This document shows positions 1-9,094 of a stretch of DNA of 64,000 nucleotides, piece after piece. The first letter of the stretch is position 1. Every line of letters starts with the position of its first letter. The position numbers and the translations under genes are program-made. Under the pieces are notes generated by a model that saw only the letters and a program-made list of their open reading frames with translations, had not been told where the DNA came from and searched no databases. The DNA comes from Paraburkholderia elongata (GTDB lineage Bacteria; Pseudomonadota; Gammaproteobacteria; Burkholderiales; Burkholderiaceae): positions 1-64,000 of the forward strand of contig NZ_WOEZ01000293.1 in assembly GCF_013177735.1 (NCBI RefSeq), given 5' to 3'.

Positions 1-91
1 TGAGCCAGTCATCAAAATCGTCAAGAACAGGGCCGAGCAGCGGCAAGGACAGATGCCGCGCATAGGCCGTTGGTAGAAGCTCGCGAATCAT
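1..91 (-). CDS. N-terminal fragment of a protein continuing past the window edge, possibly a tyrosine recombinase
   Basis: Thirty codons are visible, starting at the ATG on the minus strand at position 91. An AGGAG ribosome-binding site lies about eight bases upstream. The visible residues begin MIRELLPTAYARHLSLPLLG and run off the left edge. The opening resembles the start of site-specific integrases found in recombinase-rich elements, which fits the recombinase debris next to it, but thirty residues cannot prove the family. No catalytic residue is visible. Confidence 0.35.
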   Translation of the reverse strand, partial: MIRELLPTAYARHLSLPLLGPVLDDFDDWL

Positions 92-218
92 CAGAATCTC
101 CTTTCCAATTGAAGCCAAAGGACACTCCGATGATCGTACTAATGTGAAGTCGCTGCTTGAAATCCATCGATCCACAAGGCCGAAAAGCGATTCGCGCCAC
201 ATTACTGACCGCTCGACA

Positions 219-578
219 TTAGTCGATCACCAGGGTATGAGTGAGCGCACACAGTTCGAGCAGGCGATGCCAGTCCAGGTTTGAGCGCGCCAGTCGCGAC
301 ACTTCCAGTGCAAACACTGCACCCACTTGCCCCATCGAGACGTCCGCCACCAGCGTCTTGAAGTCCTCGCGGCCCGTCATCTGCGCCCCCGACTGACCGA
401 GGTCGCGGTCCAGGATCCGGACCGCCGTGGGTGGCCAACCCAGTGCCAGCGCCTTGTCGCGCAAAGCATACTGACGCTCGGTGCTCTCCTGATGGTGTCG
501 CACCTGGGCCAGCGTCGACTGGCGGATATAGATGTACGCCGGCTTGCTGTGATGTTGCGAGGTGATCTTGGTGTTCAT
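219..578 (-). pseudogene. Truncated large serine recombinase, catalytic domain only
   Basis: The 119 residues match the N-terminal resolvase domain of large serine recombinases. YIYIRQST carries the nucleophilic serine, and EVSRLARSNLDW is the conserved arginine-rich helix. Full proteins of this family are several hundred residues long; this one stops right after LVID, so the recombinase and zinc-ribbon DNA-binding parts are gone. The break lies near 205-219, just before the next open gene at 91. It follows the DUF6788 and DUF5372 genes in the same direction, the usual partners in this element type. An overlapping frame starting at 705 opens before it and could encode a short leader peptide, but I cannot confirm that. 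Confidence 0.75.
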
Positions 579-714
579 CGACGGCCTCCTCGGTCGGTTC
601 CAGCGCGGGTCCGGCGGTGAGCCAGGCCTCGAGCATGTTGGCGATGAGTACGCCGGCCAGGTGAGGATCGATGGGTTGGGTGAGTGACTGCGACGACTGG
701 CTCACCGCCGCCTC

Positions 715-1047
715 TCAGAGCGCTTCGCGGCGGCGTAAGAGTTCGCGGTTGATCTCGCAGATCTCTTCGATGATCTCGCGGACCCTGTGGTAGTTCGCCA
801 AACGTTGGGTGACGTCGGCGTAATCGGCCTGAGGCACGTAGTCCATTTGCGGTCGGCGCCCGGGAAAGCTCACGGACAGATAGTACTTGGGGCCATGACC
901 GGGCCCATCGGCGCACTTGCAGCCAGGCTTGCCGCAGCGCTTGTAGCGTTCGATGAGCGAGCCACGCAGTAGCGTATCCAGAGCCGGCATTTGCCGCAGC
1001 AACTGGGCGCGACGCTTGCGTAAAGTCGACGACGGAATGTCTTCCAT
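715..1047 (-). CDS. DUF6788 family protein of a recombinase element
   Basis: A 110-residue protein whose core ERYKRCGKPGCKCA, followed by GPGHGPKYYLS, is the hallmark of DUF6788, a small family of unknown function found beside large serine recombinases. The Cys residues in the core could bind metal. The C-terminal third is charged and helical. It lies 52 bases downstream of the DUF5372 gene and upstream of the truncated recombinase, all on the minus strand. The gene itself looks intact, though its element does not. Confidence 0.7.
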   Translation of the reverse strand: MEDIPSSTLRKRRAQLLRQMPALDTLLRGSLIERYKRCGKPGCKCADGPGHGPKYYLSVSFPGRRPQMDYVPQADYADVTQRLANYHRVREIIEEICEINRELLRRREAL

Positions 1048-1099
1048 AAGCGGACCACGTTAACGACTGGTCTGATAGTAGGATAGGACGATCCATTGA

Positions 1100-1387
1100 T
1101 CAAGCTCCTTGGGTGGATGACTTCCTGGAGGCCGAAACGGCAAGCTGGTCGATCAAGTCGATCAGCTCCAGCAACATGCCCAGATCGAATCGGCACACGG
1201 TGATGCTGGCGTCGTCCTGGACGAAGGGTGCGCCCCAGTCGGTCCATTCGCGGGCAATGCTGAAGCTGCCGCGTTCCACATGACCGAGGAGCAGTGTGTC
1301 GGTGCCCGCGACGCGGCGCTCCTTCAGAACGGGAAAGCGTTGACCTCTGAGGGGATGGAACGGGTGACGAATCTCAGCCCAACCCAA
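1100..1387 (-). CDS. DUF5372 family protein of a recombinase element
   Basis: A 95-residue protein beginning MGWAEIRHPFHPLRGQRFPV. The HPFHPLRGQRFPVL block is typical of DUF5372, a small family of unknown function encoded next to DUF6788 and serine recombinases. It is the first gene of the three-gene remnant on the minus strand. Its upstream side abuts the deleted 5' end of a group II intron near 1405, so its native promoter may be missing. Confidence 0.6.
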   Translation of the reverse strand: MGWAEIRHPFHPLRGQRFPVLKERRVAGTDTLLLGHVERGSFSIAREWTDWGAPFVQDDASITVCRFDLGMLLELIDLIDQLAVSASRKSSTQGA

Positions 1388-1404
1388 ATGCTCGTTGAGC
1401 GTTT

Positions 1405-2429
1405 GTGCAGTTCGCGATGACCGTCCCCACCGTGTCAGATCGAGTGGCCCAGACGGTTGTCAAGCTCATGATCGAGCCGATACTCGAGCCGATATTCCAT
1501 GAAGATTCCTATGGGTATCGGCCTGGGAGGTCGGCGAAACAGGCGGTTGCGGTAACGCGTGAGCGCTGCTGGAAATGCGACTGGGTTGTTGAGTTTGACA
1601 TCAAGGCGGCATTCGATCAGATTGATCATGGCCTCCTGCTCAAGGCGGTGCGTAGGCACATCAAGGCGGACTGGATCCTGCTGTATATCGAGCGGTGGCT
1701 GACTGCGCCGTTTGAGACTGCGGACGGAGCGAGATTGCCGCGGGTGCGCGGTACACCCCAGGGCGGAGTGGTCAGCCCGATGCTGATGAATCTGTTCATG
1801 CACTATGCGCTTGACACATGGATGCAGCGACACTTCCCGCAATGTCCCTTTGCGCGTTATGCCGATGATGCGGTGGTCCACTGCCGCAGTGAGGCGCAGG
1901 CGCAGGAGGTCATGCATGCCATTGCCTCGCGGCTGGCGGAATGCGGGTTGGAGATGCATCCCGAAAAGTCAGGCATCGTGTATTGCAGGGACCGAAGCCG
2001 TACTCAAGCCTACCCGAATGTGACCTTCACATTTCTGGGTTTACTTTCCGCCCGAGGCGAGCGCTGAGTAAGCATGGTCTGGGGGTGACGAATTTCCTGC
2101 CAAGTGTCAGTGACGAAGCACAAAAGCGGATGCGACAAACGGTACGGGGGTGGCGACTACACCGACAGACACCGGCGACTCTTGCCGGACTGGCAGAGCA
2201 ATGGAACCCCACGCTGCAAGGGTGGTGGAACTACTTTGGGACATTTTATCGAACGGGAATGCTGCAGCTCTATCGTTATATCGATGGAAAGCTGGCACAG
2301 TGGGCCCGGCGGAAATACAAGAGACTGTGGCGGCATGAGCAGCGCAGTGTTGAGTGGCTTCGCAAGATGAAGACCGTATATCCCAGGCTGTTCGCACACT
2401 GGCGCATTATGGGGTGTCAGGTTGGATAG
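1405..2429 (+). pseudogene. Group II intron reverse transcriptase/maturase, 5'-deleted and frameshifted
   Basis: Homology to LtrA-type reverse transcriptases begins abruptly near 1425 at VPTVSDRVAQ, so roughly the first 90 residues of the family are absent. The fingers-palm region follows, with RGTPQGGVVSP and the catalytic RYADD near residue 150. A one-base deletion near 2038-2040, after FTFLG, ends the first frame. The maturase part continues in another frame from FTFRPRR to the stop at 2429. It cannot make a working protein as written. The matching RNA domains V and VI follow directly, so this is the 3' half of an intron. Confidence 0.85.
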
Positions 2430-2432
2430 CGG

Positions 2433-2505
2433 GAGCTGTATGACGCGAGAGTGTCACGTACAGTTCTGAGAGAGGCTCGAGGTGCAATTCCTTTGGCCTA
2501 CTCAC
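2433..2505 (+). ncRNA. Group II intron domains V and VI (remnant intron)
   Basis: Positions 2433-2466 have the exact 34-base size and shape of a group II domain V. It starts GAGCTGTATG, the GAGA loop lies near 2446-2449, and it ends CACGTACAGTTC. A domain VI-like imperfect hairpin follows, and the intron 3' end falls around 2500-2505. The element lacks its 5' domains, so it should not splice on its own. Confidence 0.8.
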
Positions 2506-3578
2506 CACAAAGAGGACGATTGATCAACGTCCCGGATCGCCTGTTATGCATATCGTTGATACGCGAGGCGGCGCAGTCAGGCTGCCGGCTGGAGAAGGCC
2601 TGCGACGAGCTGGGCCTGAGCCTGCGCACGTTCCAGCGCTGGGTGGGTGACGGTGACGCGGTGCGCGCCGATGGCCGCACGACGACCGAGCGAGCGCCGC
2701 CGTCCAATCGACTGAGTGAGGCCGAACGGCAGCAGATTCTGCAGGTCGCCAATAGTGCGGAGTTTGCCAGCCTGCCGCCCAGCCAGATCGTGCCGAGCCT
2801 GGCGGATCGCGGCGTGTACCTCGCGTCGGAATCGAGCTTTTACCGCGTGCTGCGCAGCGCTTCGCAGCAGCATCACCGGGGTCGGGCGCGCAAGCCCTCG
2901 GCCCGGGTGGTGACCAGCCATTGCGCCACTGGTTCGAACCAGGTCTGGTCGTGGGACATCACCTGGATGCCGGCGGCGGTCAAGGGCCAGTATTACTACT
3001 GGTACATGATGCTGGACGTGTTCAGTCGCAAGATAGTCGGTCACGAAGTGCATGAGGCGGAGTCGTCGGAACTGGCCGCGTTGCTGATGCGGCGTGCCAG
3101 TCTGGCGGAGGGCCTGGCAGGACGTCCGCTGGTGCTGCACTCCGATAACGGCAGCCCGATGAAGGGCGCGACGATGCTCGCCACCCTGGAAAACCTGGGG
3201 GTCGTGGCCTCGTTCAGCCGGCCGCGTGTGAGTAACGACAACCCGTTCGCGGAGTCGCTGTTCCGGACCTGCAAGTACCGGCCCGACTACCCGCGCAGGC
3301 CGTTCGGCAGCGTTGATGAGGCGCGGGCCTGGACGCAGCAGTTCGTGCGTTGGTACAACCATGAGCACAAACACAGCGGCCTGAAATTCGTCACGCCGGC
3401 GCAGCGCCATGACGGCGTCGCCGCCGCTGTGCTCGCGCAACGTGAAGCCGTTTACGCAGAGGCCAGGCAGCGCAATCCACGGCGTTGGTCCCGATCGACG
3501 CGCAACTGGAAATTGAACGATGAAGTCTGGCTCAATCCGGAGCGCATGCAGCCGGAAGAACTAAAGCAGTGCGCATGA
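2451..3578 (+). CDS. IS3-family transposase (OrfB-like) with intron-derived N-terminus
   Basis: The open frame encodes 375 residues. An N-terminal helix-turn-helix (LGLSLRTFQRW) precedes an rve integrase core with the DDE set: Asp in SWDITW, Asp in HSDNGSP, Glu in DNPFAESLF. The C-terminal YNHEHKHSGLKF is typical of IS3. About the first 20 residues are read from intron domain V/VI sequence. Family homology starts near VPDRLLCISLI, so the native start and the upstream orfA are missing. Activity is doubtful without orfA and a left terminus. A second group II intron abuts the gene eight bases past its stop. Confidence 0.8.
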   Translation: MSRTVLREARGAIPLAYSPQRGRLINVPDRLLCISLIREAAQSGCRLEKACDELGLSLRTFQRWVGDGDAVRADGRTTTERAPPSNRLSEAERQQILQVANSAEFASLPPSQIVPSLADRGVYLASESSFYRVLRSASQQHHRGRARKPSARVVTSHCATGSNQVWSWDITWMPAAVKGQYYYWYMMLDVFSRKIVGHEVHEAESSELAALLMRRASLAEGLAGRPLVLHSDNGSPMKGATMLATLENLGVVASFSRPRVSNDNPFAESLFRTCKYRPDYPRRPFGSVDEARAWTQQFVRWYNHEHKHSGLKFVTPAQRHDGVAAAVLAQREAVYAEARQRNPRRWSRSTRNWKLNDEVWLNPERMQPEELKQCA

Positions 3579-3625
3579 AGTGACGGTCGAGTGGCCCGAG
3601 GGAACCGCCCCCTCAGGCTCTCACA

Positions 3626-3659
3626 GATCCGTACGTGAATCTCTCGATTCATACGGCTC
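3626..3659 (-). ncRNA. Domain V of the full-length group II intron
   Basis: Thirty-four bases on the minus strand, starting GAGCCGTATG with a GAGA tetraloop and ending CACGTACGGATC. The last four bases are GATC where GTTC is usual, a small deviation in the basal stem. It lies just inside the 3' end of the maturase gene, whose last few codons overlap it. Confidence 0.8.
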
Positions 3660-4956
3660 CTCTTGTCCGCCGTTCTTCGAAACAGAAATCCCAGTGCGCG
3701 AACAGTTGGGGAAGACTTTCCCGACATCGCTTGAGCCATGCCCAAGATTGCCGTTTGTGTCCCCTCAGCCGCTTGTACTTGTTGCGCGCCCACCCGCCAA
3801 GCCGTAAATCTATTCTGATCAAGAACCGTTTTAGCGGCTCCGGATAGAAGGCACCGTAGTAATTCACCCATCCCCGTACCATTGGGTTTATGCGCCGCGC
3901 CAACTCGCGCAGTGTCAATGAGGTACTCCGATTAAGACTCATGCTTCGGATGGCCTGAGACATACGCTTCAGCGCCTTTTGACTCACCGCGGGTCCGAAA
4001 CCCGTGAACAACTGCCCCGCTCGGTTTTGCACCGTCCGAGCGTGAAAGCTGAAACCAAGGAAGTCGAACTTAGTGTCGGTATGTTCCTCACGACGTCGTC
4101 CATCCCTGCAGTACACCAAGCGCGTCTTTTCCGGGTGTAGCGAAAGCCCACAAGCGGTAAGCCGCGCCCGCAAGGCAGACAAGAAACTTTCCGCCTGCTG
4201 CTTCGTGCTGCAATGACAGACAACATCATCGGCATACCGTTCAAACGGCACCTCCGGATGCTCAGTCTGAACCCATCGATCAAACGCGTAGTGAAGAAAG
4301 AGGTTAGCCAATAGCGGACTGATCACTCCACCTTGCGGAGTGCCTCGATCCCGAGCAACCAGCTCCCCGGTTTGCTTCTGTACCGGACTCTCTAGCCAGC
4401 GTCTGATGTAGAGTCGTGCCCATGGCTCCGAAACGTGCTTTTCTACCGCACGCCTGAGAAGCCCGTGGTCGATGGTGTCAAAGAAGGATTTCAAGTCAAT
4501 GTCGACTACCCAGTCGTAGCGCCAACAGTTCCTTCTCGCTTGCGCCACGGCTTGCTTCGCCGATTTGTTTGGACGATAACCGAACGATGATGAGTGGAAT
4601 ATCGCATCGATTCCCGGCTCAACCAGTAACTTGACCGCCATCTGAGCCACTCGGTCAGAAATTGTCGGTACCCCGAGAGGACGAAACCCGTCCCCCTTCG
4701 GAATCAGCACCTCCTTGACCGGTTGAGGAAAGTAACTCCCCGAACTCATTCGATTCCACAGAGCGTACAGATTTCTTGCCAAACGATTGCGGAAGGTTTC
4801 AATACTCTCCCGGTCCACGCCCGGACCGCCTTGATTGGCAGCCACGCGTTTCCAGGCTTCCCAGATCAATCTCTTGGGTATCTCGAACGACTTGGCGTTA
4901 ACCACGGAATCATCCCGCGTCGCAGTTGTTCCATGATCTCCACCAGACAAGGTCAT
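3649..4956 (-). CDS. ltrA: Group II intron reverse transcriptase/maturase (LtrA-type)
   Basis: A 435-residue intron-encoded protein that copies intron RNA into DNA and helps it fold and splice. Reverse transcriptase blocks run in order: RPLGVPTISDRVAQ, SFGYRPNKSAKQAV, DIDLKSFFDTIDH, RGTPQGGVISPLL and the catalytic RYADD. The maturase/thumb domain (FLGFSFHAR, then RINPMVRGWVNYYGAF) follows. No C-terminal HNH endonuclease domain is visible, as in bacterial classes that insert without second-strand cleavage. The start at 4956 has a GGAG nearby. No frameshift is seen, unlike the sister copy at 1405-2429. Confidence 0.9.
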   Translation of the reverse strand: MTLSGGDHGTTATRDDSVVNAKSFEIPKRLIWEAWKRVAANQGGPGVDRESIETFRNRLARNLYALWNRMSSGSYFPQPVKEVLIPKGDGFRPLGVPTISDRVAQMAVKLLVEPGIDAIFHSSSFGYRPNKSAKQAVAQARRNCWRYDWVVDIDLKSFFDTIDHGLLRRAVEKHVSEPWARLYIRRWLESPVQKQTGELVARDRGTPQGGVISPLLANLFLHYAFDRWVQTEHPEVPFERYADDVVCHCSTKQQAESFLSALRARLTACGLSLHPEKTRLVYCRDGRRREEHTDTKFDFLGFSFHARTVQNRAGQLFTGFGPAVSQKALKRMSQAIRSMSLNRSTSLTLRELARRINPMVRGWVNYYGAFYPEPLKRFLIRIDLRLGGWARNKYKRLRGHKRQSWAWLKRCRESLPQLFAHWDFCFEERRTRGAV

Positions 4957-5451
4957 GCCTTCGCTCCGAAAGTCATTACAACCCCTTCAACGCTACTACG
5001 CATGACTCCGCCCCTGTGCCTCGCATCGGTACTCTCACTCTCACGGGTTCTCCGCTTGAGTTTCTCCCTTGACATCGAGACGACAGGTTCCCAAGTTCCA
5101 TATCCACGCCTGCAGAAAGGTCGCGCCACCTCTATGCCGGATGCCGTCAAACCCACCTTCAGGTTGCCGTTTGACTGATCCCGAGGCGTTGTCGAGTCCT
5201 CGGTTTTGACATCATTGCAATTATCGACACTTCTTCGATGGTTCACTTTCGTTCGCCTCCTTACTGCACACCTGACGGGATTCATCCCGCCTTTTCCACA
5301 GACGCTTACCACACCCGCTCTTAACGAGTGCAGCTCTGGGTGGTTTGGTATCACCGCCTGATCGGCGACACCGAGGGGCCGGCCCTCATCACGGATACAG
5401 CATGTACAGCGACGTACTGTCGCTTTCCTTCTTGGCACACCGACAACTACG

Positions 5452-5757
5452 TTGACAACCGCCGTACGCGACAATCCATTACGCTTCGTTGAGATCAGAC
5501 GTCGGATACAGGGTGTGTCGGACAGGATGCTCACACAAACTTTGAGAGCAATGGAAAGGGATGGTCTCGTCCAGAGAAAAGTTTATGACGAACGTCTGCC
5601 ACGCGTCGAATATGCTTTGAGCTCTTTAGCTCGCTCGGCGTTGCCAATCGTGGTTGAGTTGAAGAAATGGGCCGAGTGCTCTCTCGAGTCCATCGAAGCG
5701 AGTATGCAACGGTTTGATTCAAATATTGATCCGCGAGTGGCTTTCCATCAGACCTGA
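5452..5757 (+). pseudogene. HxlR-type transcriptional regulator, N-terminus missing
   Basis: The residues from NPLRFVEIRRRIQG through MLTQTLRAMERDGLVQR to the end match the winged helix of HxlR regulators, including the helix that reads DNA and the beta wing. About 30 N-terminal residues, including the Cys-containing opening of the family, are absent. The intron boundary sits at 5440/5441, and the remaining frame can only start at a TTG (5452). The native promoter and start were probably lost to the mobile elements on its left. Confidence 0.7.
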
Positions 5758-5998
5758 CAGCGCCGCGCGTCTGGAAGCGTGGTCGCATAGGACGTTTGGG
5801 GCGCGGGGTAGCGTGCGCCATGCGCGCTGATGAAGGACATTGTCCAGTCCGACCATTGTGCGGCGAGCGGGACTCCCCAGTGAAGACCACGGCACAGTGG
5901 TTCGCAACTTGGGTGAACGTTCGACGGAAGGGATACGTTTGTGCGCCCACGCGGGGCTATGTTTAGGAGCGGATGCGGGTATGTTCGACATGATTCGG

Positions 5999-6658
5999 CT
6001 AGCGGTCTTTCTCCGGGTGGATGTCCTTGAGCAGCGACGTCGCGCGGGCGAGCTCGGCCAGCGCCGTCGCCAGCAGCAAGCCCCAGCCGCCCCAGTTTGA
6101 GACGACTGCGACGATCAAATGATCGGTGGGTGTGGTGGATGCGATGAGGGAACCGTTAGGGATGTCGTCGCGAACGATCTCGTAGGGCAACACGCTCATG
6201 CCGATCTCGTTGCCCCCGTCGCCGACGCCTATCGTCTCCCACGGCCGCTCCCATTCCGGGTCATCGAACAACAGGTGCAACGGCGCGGTATCGTCCGACA
6301 TGTCCGCACCCTATTCGCGATGAGGCTTGCCGTCACTGCCGGGGGCCACACGTTCGATCGCGATCAGGTGCGTGATGGGCCGTTCACCGGCGGCGAGCCG
6401 CTCGCGGAGCGCGACGACCGACGCTTTGCTAACCGATGTGATTTCGAGCGCCACCGTTTCAGGCAACTCGGTGGTGATCGCCCAGACGGCCTTGCTGCAT
6501 GGCGCATCGGAGATGACCGTCACGGGTATGCCCGCGTTCGCGAGACCGGCGGCCATGTGCGCCATGCCGCCAAGACCGTCTGTTTCCGGCGACGGCGGAA
6601 CCGCATTGCGAATGAAAAATCCGGTGACGATGCCGACGTGCGCGTTGGGCGTACTCAT
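5999..6658 (-). pseudogene. DUF4392 (D-glutamate cyclase-like) protein with internal stop
   Basis: Starting at MSTPNAHVGIVTGFF, the sequence follows the DUF4392 domain associated with D-glutamate cyclase: PPSPETDGLGGMAH, THLIAIERVAPGSDGKPH, then GVGDGGNEIGMS and IASTTPTDHL. A TAG at 6313-6311 interrupts the frame between HRE and GADMSDD, with no shift on either side. Downstream MSDDTAP could restart translation, but it would give only the last 100 residues. The start overlaps the stop of the upstream MFS gene (ATGA), implying a former operon. Confidence 0.75.
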
Positions 6659-7509
6659 GATTGAACGCGCCGCGTGCTCCAAACCGCCCTGCGCAAAACC
6701 CACCATGCGACTGATATCCCGCCGAGGTTTCCGCCGAAATTCAGCAAGCCGCCGAGCGCGCCGACCTTGTTGCGCGTAGCGAGCATCGCGGGAATCGACC
6801 AGTACAGCCCGCCCCAGCGCAGGAAGAACAAGGTCGCCGACAGCAGGATGACAACCATCCTTGGATTCGTCGCATAGGCCACGCAAAACACTGAGATCGT
6901 GGCCACCACCCCGGCAATGCCGAACATGACGCGCATCACCAGGTTGGGCGCGGCACCGCTCGCAAGCCATTTATCGGCGATAAAGCCGCCCACCACTTCG
7001 CCGACGAAGCCGCACATAAATATCAGGAAGCTCGCATTGCCCATTTGCTGCAGGTCGAAACCATGGACCTTGTGCAGATAGGTCGGCATCCAGGTAAAGA
7101 GCCCGTAGTAAAGTGTCGTGCAGCACATAAAGCCGAAAAACATCAGCCACACCGACCGGAACCTGAAGAAATCAATCGATCGGCCTGACAGGTCCTTGGC
7201 CTCCTTGGCATGCTCCAGCGCCTGAGCTCGCTCAATATGGAGCGCTTCCGCTTCGTTGACGCCCGCATGCTCGCGCGGCTGATTCCTGATATACCGCCAT
7301 GCAACCATGCCGCACAGGATCGTGCCGATACCGGCGATCGCGAACGCGGCGCGCCACGAGTGCATGACCAGAATCAGCCATGCGATCAGTACCGAACCCA
7401 ATGCCGCACCGAGCGGCGAGCCGCCGTCCATCAGCGAAGCGCCGCGTACACGCTCGAGTTCGGCCGCGCCGCCGAGCGGCGCGATCCGATGCGCGGGCTG
7501 CGACGGCAC
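6655..7509 (-). pseudogene. MFS transporter (ACS-like), truncated at both ends
   Basis: Family homology starts around LERVRGASLMDGGSPLGAAL, the loop before transmembrane helix 5. It runs through helices with SWRAAFAIAGIGTI, FRSVWLMFFGFMCC and GFIADKWL to FGGNLGGISV. The first four helices are missing and the last two are lost after a frame disruption near 6690, where the reading turns into an arginine-rich tail. About 284 codons remain of the usual 430. The downstream DUF4392 gene suggests uptake and use of one compound before decay. Confidence 0.75.
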
Positions 7510-7711
7510 TTGGCTGCACGAGCAGTCCCCGCTCCTTTATAGACTGGGGTTTGAAGTTGCCGGCGTGGCCGATGGCGCATGACGGTTAGTTGCATTTCAT
7601 CTACTTCGATCGGCTCACCGGAAGACGAGCCATTACGGGAGACCGACAGTGCTGCCTGTGTTATGTATGAAGTGAAAGCGTCGACTGATTGGCTGTCGAT
7701 CGGCCCGATCG

Positions 7712-8116
7712 TATCGTGCTCATGCGCACGTTACCGGCGGCCGCGACGGACGTGCGACGGTTCCCGAAAGCAACCTTGATCTCAAGCTGACCACGCCAAC
7801 GGAACTCGGCGGCGGAGGCAGCGACGGAACAAATCCCGAGCAACTCTTCGCAGCGGGCTATAGCGCGTGCTTCATCGGTGCGCTGAAATTCGTTAGCGCG
7901 CGCGACAAAATCGCGTTACCAAAGGATGTCGCCGTCGACGGCAGCGTCGACATCGGACAGATCCCCGATGGTTTCGCCATCGAAGTCGAACTGAAAATCT
8001 CGCTGCCGGCCATGGACCGCGCAGAGGCGCAAGCGCTGATCGACAAGGCGCACGTGGTCTGTTCTTATTCGAATGCGACACGCAACAATATCGACGTCAA
8101 GCTGACACTGGTCTAA
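7712..8116 (+). pseudogene. Organic hydroperoxide resistance protein Ohr, start lost
   Basis: A 134-codon frame matches Ohr/OsmC peroxidases almost to full length: YRAHAHVTGGRDGRA, NPEQLFAAGYSACFIGALKF, IGQIPDGFAI, HVVCSYSNATR. Both redox cysteines (in SACF and VVCSY) are present. Upstream of the Tyr at 7712 the homology stops and no ATG, GTG or TTG lies in a suitable place; the few N-terminal residues and the start were removed. It is otherwise undamaged, so the loss looks recent. Confidence 0.75.
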
Positions 8117-8209
8117 GCCGCGCTACGTTAGCGAATTTTCGGGTGCAGGCAGCGGATGTGGTATAGCGTGAAGCGCCGCGATCCGCTGCAATCTTTCTGC
8201 CTCTATTCC

Positions 8210-8434
8210 TCATTGCGCGACTGCGCTTGGACGGCAACTGAGGAGCGGCGGCGTTGCCGTACGGATCTTCGTGCGTCGGACAGTCTGCAATGGCCCTTTC
8301 CTGCGGCTAGCGGCTTGTGCACGTTGCCAGGCGTCGTTCACCGCATCCTCGAACGCGCTGCCCGCCTTGAACTTCGCGCGATATGTGTCGCAAACCTCAT
8401 CCTGTTGCCAATCAGCCAACTCGAGGACGTGCAT
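8210..8434 (-). CDS. Possible small hypothetical protein in a gene-poor stretch
   Basis: Positions 8117-8708 hold no recognised gene. The only frame with protein-like composition is this 74-residue one, whose first part (MHVLELADWQQDEVCDTYRA, then AFEDAVNDAWQRAQAA) reads like an amphipathic helical domain. The second half looks random. It may be a fragment of a larger helical protein. No family was recognised. Confidence 0.2.
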   Translation of the reverse strand: MHVLELADWQQDEVCDTYRAKFKAGSAFEDAVNDAWQRAQAASRRKGPLQTVRRTKIRTATPPLLSCRPSAVAQ

Positions 8435-8708
8435 CAGAAAGCGGCGCCCGCGCTTACGCTACGACGAATGCGGCCGGACTTCAGGCGGCTCAGTCCTGCG
8501 CTAACGGCCTCCTTTTTTTGGCCGCTCACGCGGCGCGAGGCAGCTATCGTAGGTCCATTTCTCCACCTTGCTTACCTGTCCGAGTTGAATCGGCGGCGGA
8601 GCTTTGAGCAACAGTTGGCTTGGATTGTTAAATACTGAGCTATTACCGCCTCAAAGTTGCGCTGGGTGTCGAACGAACGAGTTATCGCCGCCCCAAAACT
8701 GATCCGGG

Positions 8709-9094
8709 TTGTTGAAAACTGAGTTTGGGCCGCCCGCAATCTGGCCCAGCGTCCTTGCCGTCCACCCATTGCGCCCGACGACGTCGTTCGAATCACCGAA
8801 GCGTCCCTTGCCGCCAACGCCGTCCGCGTGCGTGGGAGGCACGCCCGAGCGCATCGTCGGCAAACCGGATGAGCCGCATTTTTTGTGCAGGCGCTGCGGC
8901 GGCTTGGCACGCCGTCCGCGGCCACGCTGATAATCGGCGACAACCCGGCCGCCACCAACACGACGGGCGCCGCACGGCTCTCGATGCCGCTCGTACTCGT
9001 CGCAACTCATGCGCAGGCCGACGTCGCGTCGCTTGCCGAGCTGTTCGACCCGGAGCCTGTGGCGGCGGTGCCCGTGGCCGTCAATATCGCTTGA
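8709..9094 (+). pseudogene. C-terminal remnant of a NagD-like HAD hydrolase
   Basis: Two frames together recall the end of HAD-superfamily sugar phosphatases. GGTPERIVGKPDEPHF (8840-8880) is the conserved VGKP lysine block. After a shift, the frame from 8885 reads TLIIGDNPAATNTTGAARLSMPLVLV, matching the GDN motif IV region. The frame break lies near 8880, and nothing of the N-terminal DxD nucleophile half is seen. The last 14 bases overlap the end of the convergent RpiR gene. Confidence 0.5.

Larger units (their letters stand above)
3586..5440 (-). mobile_element. Full-length group II intron (about 1.86 kb)
   Basis: On the minus strand the intron begins GTGTGCC at 5440 and ends near 3586 after CCACTCGAC. 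It contains an intact maturase gene (4956-3649), a 34-base domain V at 3659-3626 and a GC-rich domain VI. Domain I lies between 5440 and 4957. Within it, 5194-5188 reads CGACAAC in the loop of a CCGAGG/CCTCGG hairpin. This is the exact complement of GTTGTCG, the last seven bases of the 5' exon (5447-5441), so EBS1-IBS1 pairing is intact. The 5' exon is the HxlR remnant side and the 3' exon is the IS3 end. Confidence 0.85.

Noticed and set aside
4953..5534. Long open frame on the minus strand before the maturase gene
   Set aside because: It lies in intron domains I-III, where RNA structure, not protein coding, explains the sequence.
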